A stretch of 64,000 nt of DNA, taken from the NCBI GenBank assembly GCA_963924555.1, contig OZ004583.1, forward strand, positions 2,327,501 through 2,391,500. Direction: 5' to 3'. How positions within the stretch are numbered: the stretch's first letter is position 1; each line of letters begins with the position of its first letter. Below the pieces are notes generated by a model that was not told the origin of the DNA, ran no database searches, and saw only the letters and a list, made by a program, of their open reading frames with translations. The position numbers and the translations under genes are program-made. Of this stretch, positions 55,732 through 64,000 are shown in pieces. The stretch is from Crambe crambe (taxonomy: Eukaryota; Porifera; Demospongiae; Poecilosclerida; Crambeidae).

Positions 55732-58700
55732 ATGATGATTGTGGACAGTGCGTGAGTCAGTTGCTGCTCCTCCTTGGCCGGAGGAAAGGCGCACAATCTA
55801 TGGGAGTTGGGGAAGAGACTGAAGGAGTTTCACGTGCCTTCCTGGTTCTGCATCACCACTCGGGCATTTCAGCTCTTTATTCAGGTGCAGTGACAAGTTT
55901 AGTGATCCAGCTAAATGAACCTGACATATCCAGCTGCAATAGTCCATCAGAGGGCGATTCAGAGGGTGTAGTTGGTACCTGTTTGCAAAGCGTAAAGCTA
56001 GAAATTTCGGAGGGTCGAAATTTGAGCAGTTTAGCTACCAAAAAATTACCCTCTGTCACCTTACATCTCTAAATTCTTGCATATCAGGACAATGGTTTGC
56101 AGGACACCCTCCATGTGAATCCATCTGACCTGAATGCTAGCTCCAAGATGGCCCAGGACGCCATAATGAGAGGCAGGTTACCATCTGGTTTGGAGGAGGA
56201 GGTGACTCAGAGACTGTGTGCCCCATCATTCCATGGAGTGTTTGTGGCCGTCAGATCTAGTGGCACTGATGAAGACTCAGCTGCCCATTCATTTGCAGGT
56301 CTGAGGAAGTAACCATGTAGTCACAATAAAAAACCCATAATTCCAGTGTGATAAACATTGTTTCGTATTCCTCCCCAACCATGAGAACTGTCCATGTGCA
56401 CTGCAGGTCAGTTTGAGACATACCTGTTCCAGAGTGGTCTGGACCAGGTGTGTGTGGCCATCAAGAGGTGCTGGTGCTCCTGCTTCTCTGAGCGTGTGAT
56501 GAGTCATCGCTTGGAGTGTGGAATGTCGACCACTGGACTGGCAATGGCTGTTGTGGTACAGGTGAGTGTTGTCAGGTCTCCAACCACACATGACACCTAC
56601 ATATGTGATAAGGTGTCCCATGTCTTCAGGTGATTGTCAATTCAGAGGTGAGTGGTATGGGGTTCTCCAGACATCCTCTCAAGCCTCTCACATCCAACAC
56701 TGTCCTGGTTGAAGCCGTATATGGACTGGGGGAGGGGCTAGTGAGTGGGGCCCTAGAGGCTGACAGGTACGAGGTAAGAGTGTAGTGATGTTGCTTGGAC
56801 ACTACAATATGATATTCTAAATAAAGCACACAATCACGATACTTCACTATTTCCTTTCCTGCAGAAGAATACAGTGCATCTTTGCTAGCAATCATCTTCA
56901 ACCTTACCTCTCGCAACATATGATCTTTATTTTGGTGTTGATAGGTTTCTCGGTCGGACTTTTCTGTGACTGCTGAGCTTGCAGAGAAGCCAGATAAGTT
57001 TTTGCAGTGTGAGGGGGGGAGGGATGGAGAAGGTGGGGGTGGAGGAGAACCTCCAGAAGAGTCCCTCTCTCAGTTGACATAGCACGTCTCCTTGTGAGGT
57101 TGGAGGAGAAAATGGGAAAACCACAGGATTTCGAGTGGGCAATGGAAAAGGGTAAAGTAGGGCTAACTACTGAATGGGCAATTGAAAGGGTAAAGTGAGG
57201 CTAAAGGTAAGAGAGGTACTCTCCCTCAAGTATTGTCTGTACTTTGATCTAACTGACCAATAAGAATAGATCGACGGTTATCCTCAAATGCTTTTCTTAC
57301 ACAGGTCAGTTGACTTGTCTTTGACCTCTCTATTCCCGGGAAAGTGGCGACTCTCTGGGATAACTCCAACATTGTGGAGAGCTACTCTGGGGTCACTTCA
57401 CCTTCGACCTTTTCTTTCGCTTCATATGCCTATGAGACAGTAACTTGTAGTTTTGCTCAGTTCTTGACCAATTTTTAGATTTTCAGATATCACCACTTCC
57501 CAAGTAATCTATAAGAGTGACTTGGTCTGACAGACTTGGTCCCCCTTCCAGGTATCGATGGGAACGGCAGGGGTTCCCCCTTCCATCGTTGCCCAGCATA
57601 AGCCATATCTTAGCAACATGCTTGGCCTGATGCGAGGCAACATCTACTACAACCTGATGAGCTGGTATCGCTGTCTCAGCTGTTTGCCTGTGGGGTAGTC
57701 TCGCGCGCCCGCCCCTCCAAAATAAAATCGGAGATTTTATTTTGGAGGGGCGGGCGCGCGAGACTAGCCTGTGGGGGACACCTCCAAGTACATGGAAACC
57801 ATGATGGGGGTCAAATAGGTACTGCATTAACCACACCCACCCACCCACTACTCAGGTACCTGTCGTTTTTCTAATGACTCATTCCAGAGTTTGGATCCGG
57901 AACTGGAAGCACAGTTGGGGAGATTAACAAAACTGCCCCCAAGTACTCAATCTGGACTAAGATGAAGGTCAGTTGGAGGAGGGTGGAGGGAGGGAAGGAG
58001 CACAGAATTCTCACTTGGTGCTTATTTGTTTCTCCTGCAGGTTCTTGGTGGAATGCTGTACAAGATTTGCTACATCGACAGTTTGGTGGAGAATTTCTTT
58101 GTTAACTTCAACCGGCACTATGCTTATGCTATGGCAACTGATTTCAACAAACTCTCACTCCAGGAGAAAGTAGCTTACGTCAAGTTACTATACAAGGTCA
58201 GGAATCGACTGTTCGGGGTTCAAAGATCAGATCTTAATTGTATGCTGTATAATATCCTATAGGAGGTGCTTGGGAAGTGGGAGGTGCCCATTCACAATGA
58301 CGTGTAGGTGATGCTCTTCTTTGGCATTCTCAAGAAGCTGGTCTCCAAGTGGCTTGCAGAGAACCCCACTCAATTGTTAGTATACAAATAATATGTTTAT
58401 TCATTTTATTAACTTTTTCGCAGGCAGAGTCACTCCAAAATGACCTTCTCTGTGGACAAGGTACAGCAACTTATTAATAAAGGCCTCTTGTCATAATTTA
58501 CTTAATCTCAGTTGTCATACAGAGAAACTTCTTTGAGTTGGTTTATCTGTGCATCTTTGTAGGTAATGTGGAGAGTACTGAGCCGACCAAGAACCTGATG
58601 AGGATAGCAGAGTACATTGACACCCACCAGTTGAAGGCGGAGCTTAAGGTGTGATTTCTGGAGCAGAGAGAGGAAGTGCTGGACATGCTGGGGCAGGAAG

Positions 58701-60536
58701 AGGAGAGGGTGGCCAGGGAGAAGGAACGAGACACAACCAGCAGGGGGTAAGTCAATCAAAGACAGCACAGCTACTTGTTTGACCAATCAGGTGGCATTGA
58801 TTCAAGCAATTTTTTTTGTACACTTGCAGCATGGGAGATGGACTGTGTCAGAGAAAAGGTCAAGTCTTCTTCTTCCACCACCTCCACTTCTCCCCCTCCT
58901 CCTCCTTTGACTCACTCCATAAGGTGAGTCTTGCTTGATCCATGTCTGGTGCATACCATCATACTAATGAACCCTATCATATCACAAAGACAGATTATAG
59001 TGATTTACAAAAAATTTTAATGCATATAGCGTAGAAATTTCAAATTAGCTATGCAATGCATTCTTGTCCTTAATCCGTATTTTTCTGGATGCAGGCCAAG
59101 CTGAACGTGATCCAATCTATCCAGAGGTTCCTCAACAAGTACGGCTTCTGCTGCATCAATGAGCTCAAGTTGGAAGAACACACCCTCCACGATGATCCGG
59201 GATTTGTCATGAAGTGATGACATAATTATTCTATCCCTCCTCTGTCCACAATGGAAAATAGATGTAAAGGAACCACTTTAATTAGGTCATATCAAGACAG
59301 GGTCTTTCTTATTTGATTAGGCTATAGTATCATCACAAGGTCCTACTTCATATATATCAAGACAGGGTCTTACTCATTATAACACGTTCATTTTTGTCTA
59401 GACAGGGTCCTACTCATTATGATACAACTCAATCATTGTGACTGGTGGAACTGAGAAGAAAAGAATATGATGGATCAGTTTTTGTGTCAAATATTGGTGA
59501 GATCCCATGGTTTATTCCGTGCCCCATTAAAAGTATGCTAGTTTTATCTCTACCAGATTATTCTAACTTGTGGTAGTTTTTATCTGTGACAATCATTACC
59601 AGATTATTCAATTCATAGGGTATTGCACCTCCTGAGAGGTTTATGACCTGAGGGGCTGTGGGTCCCTACCTCCTCTTCCCCCAACTACTGGATGACCTTG
59701 ACATGTTGAAGACCCTGGAGGTTGAGGCCTCTTCCGACCCCAATGTCCTCTGTGGGGTCTCCTGCTGTCCTGGTACGGTAGAGGGTGTGGTCAGGGTTGT
59801 CACCTCCATTGAGCAAACTTCAGTAAGTTGTATAATTAATCTACTATGAACCTAATGAACACGAGTCATATATGTGTCATATAACATATATCAGATGTTT
59901 CCACTTCACCGTATGTTTTCTGCAGGGTTTAGATGGTGAAATCTTAGTGACAGCTCGTACAGACCCAGGCTGGGTCCCCCTTTACCCCCTCTGCTCTGGA
60001 CTCATCATTGAGAAAGGAAGGTAATGAACTAAGCATTGTATGTCAGGCTTTGTTTCGCATAATCTGTATGGTTGTTGGACCAATAGTATTTTCCTGTCAA
60101 TTATGAAGTCATGATCATGAATAGGTTCATTTTCACTCATGATTTTATGAGTCCTGCCTATTTTCATGAATAAGGTTGGCAAGGCTATGTATATGCCTGG
60201 CAGATGATAGCTGATCCAACCCTTGGGTTGGCAAGCAAGGCTATGCTAGGCCTGGGACTGCTGGGAGGGACAATGTTATCATGTGATATGTGGTTTGTTT
60301 CCTATTATAGTTTGCTTTCTCATTCGGCTGTGGTTGCCAGGGAGTTGGGCCTTCCCACGGTAGTGGGTGTGTCAGGGGGACTAATGAAGTGTTTGAAGAC
60401 GGGGATGAGAGTTTTGTTGGACGCAGGCATGGGACGAGTCACCATCCTAGACAACCAGCAGGAAGACAATGCTACTGATAACCAAAACAAAATGAATGTC
60501 GAGGAAGACAAGACTTTGATGGAAACTGAAGCTTGA
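55732..60536 (+). pseudogene. PEPS-like copy 3, heavily disrupted
   Basis: Exon order follows copy 2. Lesions seen: in-frame TGA soon after the start (about 55,750); G-run frameshift and a deletion removing DEEAAD-type sequence (about 57,020-57,080); a 71-bp palindrome inside one exon (57,696); TGTAGG stop in the KWEVPIHNDV exon (about 58,305); TGG to TGA (about 58,652); and loss of the MQEREHTIL and DVFYLTVEE exons (junction about 59,440). The last exon still reads LLSHSAVVARELGLPTVVGV to METEA, stop at 60,536. Confidence 0.85.
57696..57766. mobile_element. 71-bp perfect hairpin MITE in PEPS3 exon
   Basis: Two 34-bp perfectly complementary arms (starting TAGTCTCGCGCGCCCGCCCC) around a 3-bp GGA loop. 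Flanked on both sides by GCCTGTGGGG (57686-57695 and 57767-57776), a 10-bp match that includes the target duplication. Copies 1 and 2 show the empty site. Perfect arms imply a recent insertion. Confidence 0.9.
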
Positions 60537-60897
60537 AATGTTACAATCACAATATTATCAGATTGCTTAAATTATTTGCTTCACATTATTTTTTTATAAT
60601 CAATGTCGTGAACAATGTAACACAATGCTGTACGATGGCAATATACAACTGAGATGAGTGTTCTGAAACAAAAATAGAATAAATGTTGCATGTGTTCACT
60701 GATTGCTTATAGTAAAGAGGTCATAATCACAAGAAAAATAATGTTTCATGTATTAATAACTATTATAATATTCACAGGAAGATAAGTGAATCATGATTGA
60801 CAGGTACACAGTGTTTGCATCCATACCATTGTTCCATGCCATGTGATGTGAAATAGATTGTGTATGGATTATTATTACAATGTTTCTTATGTACTTG

Positions 60898-61570
60898 TCA
60901 TACATAAGTGGCACAGTTCAAATCTATCTCGTTTTCAGGAGATGGTGATTTCAGCCTTTCATGGACCAATCCTCCGATACTCATGGGATGACCACCAAGG
61001 AAGTGAGGGGATACAGTTTGGTTTCTTTCACGTGGCAACACCGGCAAGTTGATCTGGTGATGGTTCGGGCTCATCATGGGCATAGCGATATTACTAACTG
61101 GTGTGGTCGGCTCTTTGGGGGCCAAGTGGCTGTACTGTGTGTACTGGGAACAATCGGGATCTGTGTGTTCGGAATAAGACTCAACAGTTTTCTTTTCAAT
61201 GGAATTATCACTATCTTCATAGTTATACTCATTCATGATGTTATTAGTAGGAGAGAAAGCACCACGATCCGAGGGGATGGGAGTACTGGACTCCTGTTCA
61301 TCATCCCAATTATGATTAATAGTGACAGGGTTCTCAAATGTCCTCCCTTGACTGTAAGCAGAGGCAGCGGAGTGAGAACGGGATCTGCTTTTGACTGTTT
61401 CCTCAAAGGAAGGAGGGTCAATGTAAGATGTAAGATGTAAGATGTAAGAGGGTGCTTGGATTAGCCTGCCATCTGGTAAAGCCAGAGGTGTAGGTGTAGT
61501 CAGTGCCTCCTTCAATCAAACTCCCCCCCTCCATCACCATGGTGTCCATCTCCGGTTTGGAGGCGAAACT
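60898..61570 (-). pseudogene. Receptor tail-exon relic 3
   Basis: Nearly full-length copy of the tail exon (to CATYV), but missing 8 bases (TATGGATC) after TYTSGFT, so frameshifted, and with a short TACATCTTACATCT expansion nearby. No membrane or Ig/FN3 exons follow upstream. Convergent with PEPS3 as in the intact block. Confidence 0.75.
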
Positions 61571-61649
61571 GAACCTACATTTTTAAAAATGCAGAATTGA
61601 TTACTTCTATCAATTATGCTAATAAGAAGTCTTTTAGATATAGATACAT

Positions 61650-62090
61650 CATTGTAGGAACACCCCTCTGATTAGGACACCATTGTACTGAAGATTAATA
61701 GGGACGCCCCTCTAATTAGGACACCATTGTACTGAAGATTAATAGGGACACCCCTCTGATTAGGACACCATTGTACTGAAGATTAATAGGGACGCCCCTC
61801 TGATTAGGACACCATTGTACTGAAGATTAATAGGGACGCCCCTCTGATTAGGACACCATTGTACTGAAGATTAATAGGGACGCCCCTCTGATTAGGACAC
61901 CATTGTACTGAAGATTAATAGGGACGCCCCTCTGATTAGGACACCATTGTACTGAAGATTAATAGGGACGCCCCTCTGATTAGGACACCATTGTACTGAA
62001 GATTAATAGGGACACCCCTCTGATTAGGACACTATTGTACTGAAGATTAATAGGGACGCCCCTCTGATTAGGACACTATTGTACTGTACG
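61650..62090 (-). repeat. 44-bp minisatellite, about 10 copies
   Basis: Very regular GGGACGCCCCTCTGATTAGG plus ACACCATTGTACTGAAGATT plus AATA units. Lies just downstream of TRIM4's 3' end, the position held by the 59-bp array in the other blocks. Confidence 0.95.
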
Positions 62091-62250
62091 ATGGCAATAT
62101 ACAAATGATTTTAATTTCTTGTTCATCACCCTTTGACCCCTTCTATTATTGTAATAATGAATAATAATTTCATATCTGTAAAAATTCCTTAACATAAATT
62201 AATGATGTTTATAACTATAGTTAATAGCATGTGTGCAAAAACTGAGTGTG

Positions 62251-64000
62251 TTAAAATATTTGGAGTCTGCTATTATCAGCATCACAAACACACAACAAAC
62301 CATCCTTATCAACATTCACTCCACATGGACACTTAAAGTGACCTTCATCACTACCACGCTGTCCAAATGAGGTCACATGCTCCCCCTTGGTGGTGTATAC
62401 TTCTATATTGTGTTTGTTGGAGTTGGCCACATAAACATATTCATCAGTTACACACACACCGCATGGGTCACTCAACTCTTTCCTGCCAAATGAGTGGAGG
62501 ACTTCATCTCTATTACTGAGGACTTGAACACAAGGATTCTTGTTAATGACACTGACATACAGGTTACCATGTTTGTCAGAAGACATTTGATTGAATGCTT
62601 CTTGACGAGAAACGATTTCCCTAACGTACTCCAGTTCTGTAGTGTATACCTTGATAGTACCATGATTATCACGTTCAGTCACCATGACTTCATCTCCAAC
62701 CACAGTCACACCTCGATGTCCAGGCTGTTGTCCAACTCGTTTTGCAGTAACTTTGGTCATGTTCTTATTTGACTTGTAGATTGTACTACTGTCCAAATCA
62801 ACAAAGTAAATGTTGTCTTCTTTGTCCACTGCTACACTGTAAGGGACTTTGAACTTGTATTCTGATCGTTTGATGCTTTTCAGCTTCTTTCCCATCTTAT
62901 CCAACATCACCACATCTCCAAAATACTCGGTCACAATCATCTCTCCCTTTGAATTGAAGGCTACATCAGTTGGACTATTCAGTCCAGGGATGATCTTGAC
63001 AGGCTTGCCCAGCTTACTTGGATGAATGGAGATAAACACAGGGAAGGGACTACCAGCTACTTCCTGGTCATTCACGGTGACAGTCAGTTCATGACGTCCA
63101 CGAACAGGGGGTGTGTACGAAATACGATATTCATTGCCTTCACTTCGATCAATGTTACACTTGACATTCGAATCATTCATCAGTGACTTCAATTGGCCAG
63201 TGACAGCACACTCTCGTTTAGTGCATTTTCCATTAGTGAGTTTCGGTGTTAGGGAGAATTCACATTTTTTGTCGACTTCAGCAATTTTGATTCCTTCACC
63301 AACTACTGTACACTTTGTAGGATCAATGCTAAGAGAGATTATCTTTGCTTTAGTCTGACAGAGCTTCTTCAGGTCTTCAGTACAGCTCATCTCCACCCCT
63401 ATGTCCACCTCCTCCACTGGATCCAGACTCCTCCCTTCCTTGCAGTGCTCTTTAATCTCTCTGTCGATGCGACTCTTGATCTCAGCATGCATGCACATGA
63501 CCTCGTCTCTCGTCGAATGTTCTACACATTGTTCAGTGTATTCGATCACACTCTGGACGACTGCACAAGAAGAGGACAGACTCTTCTCCTGGCCAGAGAG
63601 ATGCTCCAACTTCTCCCTCACTTTCAATGCAGCCTCTTTCAACAGTCCTTGCCTGCGATACTCAAGTATCTTTTGGAGTTCATCAAAAGAGCTGTTGATG
63701 TGGTCGGCCACAGAATCTCCCTTGGCCTCTATCTCGTGTTGTGTGGTTTGTATCTCCTCCACAGCATGTGACAGCTCCACCTTCACTTTTCTTAAAGGCT
63801 CCAAATCTGCAATCAGCTTCTTCTTCATCTCGGGGGCACACTCCTTCACAAATTCATGGTTGTGACCTGAATGGTCCTTGATGGTGCAATCACGACAGAT
63901 GAGAAGGCTGCAGTCAAAGCAATACATCTTCATTGGTTCGTCATGCTTTTTACACATCTGAAGTGGCAATTCTTCCATAACAATCTCTTTAGCTCCTTCT
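62251..64000 (-). CDS. TRIM-NHL copy 4 (5' end off window)
   Basis: Open frame from the right edge, through B-box 2 (CKKHDEPMKMYCFDCSLLICRDC), coiled coil, filamin domain and NHL blades to QIF at 62,254. RING and B-box 1 should lie beyond 64,000. NHL loops differ from the other copies (TEYFGD, KFKVPYSV, FGQRGSDEGHFKCPCG). A three-residue deletion shortens the HQEGTGTF loop to RQEAF. No stop or frameshift seen. Confidence 0.88.
   Translation of the reverse strand, partial: EGAKEIVMEELPLQMCKKHDEPMKMYCFDCSLLICRDCTIKDHSGHNHEFVKECAPEMKKKLIADLEPLRKVKVELSHAVEEIQTTQHEIEAKGDSVADHINSSFDELQKILEYRRQGLLKEAALKVREKLEHLSGQEKSLSSSCAVVQSVIEYTEQCVEHSTRDEVMCMHAEIKSRIDREIKEHCKEGRSLDPVEEVDIGVEMSCTEDLKKLCQTKAKIISLSIDPTKCTVVGEGIKIAEVDKKCEFSLTPKLTNGKCTKRECAVTGQLKSLMNDSNVKCNIDRSEGNEYRISYTPPVRGRHELTVTVNDQEVAGSPFPVFISIHPSKLGKPVKIIPGLNSPTDVAFNSKGEMIVTEYFGDVVMLDKMGKKLKSIKRSEYKFKVPYSVAVDKEDNIYFVDLDSSTIYKSNKNMTKVTAKRVGQQPGHRGVTVVGDEVMVTERDNHGTIKVYTTELEYVREIVSRQEAFNQMSSDKHGNLYVSVINKNPCVQVLSNRDEVLHSFGRKELSDPCGVCVTDEYVYVANSNKHNIEVYTTKGEHVTSFGQRGSDEGHFKCPCGVNVDKDGLLCVCDADNSRLQIF

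Noticed and set aside
1-64000. tRNA, rRNA or snRNA genes
   Set aside because: No cloverleaf-type motif set or known RNA sequence was recognised by eye; a tRNAscan/Infernal run would be needed to exclude them.

Overview
The window looks like a piece of an invertebrate animal genome, most likely a marine demosponge such as Amphimedon queenslandica. This is inferred from AT-rich DNA, short introns with GT-AG borders, sponge-style TRIM-NHL expansions, an Ig/FN3 receptor, animal PEP-synthase-like genes and very dense small repeats. No species-specific marker was available to prove it.

Layout. (1) 1-13,240: two related KDZ-type transposon units. Each has a minus-strand DUF3987-like P-loop gene placed head to head with a plus-strand gene carrying Cys clusters, a chromodomain and, in unit 2, a KDZ transposase core. 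Unit 2 (4,701-13,235) is bounded by 30-bp terminal inverted repeats, and each end carries an oppositely oriented array of a ~92-bp minisatellite. Its right end abuts the middle of an exon of the next gene. Both units are decayed by frameshifts. (2) 13,241-64,000: a tandemly duplicated block with the order TRIM-NHL gene (minus), PEP-synthase/rifampicin-phosphotransferase-like gene (plus), cytoplasmic-tail exon of an Ig/FN3 receptor (minus), minisatellite, next TRIM-NHL gene. TRIM copies lie at 20.6-22.8, 36.0-38.2, 52.4-54.9 and 62.3-64.0 kb, with an NHL fragment at 34.6-35.0 kb. PEPS-like copies lie at 13.2-17.4, 23.1-23.6 (internally deleted), 38.5-44.7 (best) and 55.7-60.5 kb, with scrambled exon relics at 25.2-26.2 and 33.2-33.5 kb. 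Only one receptor copy (45.0-50.4 kb) is more than a tail relic. (3) 27.6-32.7 kb: a nest of about six copies of a ~1.1-kb non-coding mobile repeat with a long 3' hairpin, some head to tail. One further copy sits in an intron of the first DUF3987 gene.

Best-preserved genes: TRIM2 (36,001-38,202, uninterrupted), PEPS2 (38,546-44,681, intact except for a G-run frameshift), the receptor (45,024-50,410, 5' end not found) and TRIM4 (runs off the right edge). TRIM1 and TRIM3 carry single-base stops, and PEPS1 and PEPS3 are clearly broken.

Two observations stand out. First, the TRIM-NHL paralogs are almost identical in RING, B-box, coiled coil and filamin parts, yet differ repeatedly at the same few loop positions in each NHL blade; this looks like a diversified binding face on a conserved E3-ligase chassis. 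Second, the KDZ transposon has an unusual gene pair and end structure.
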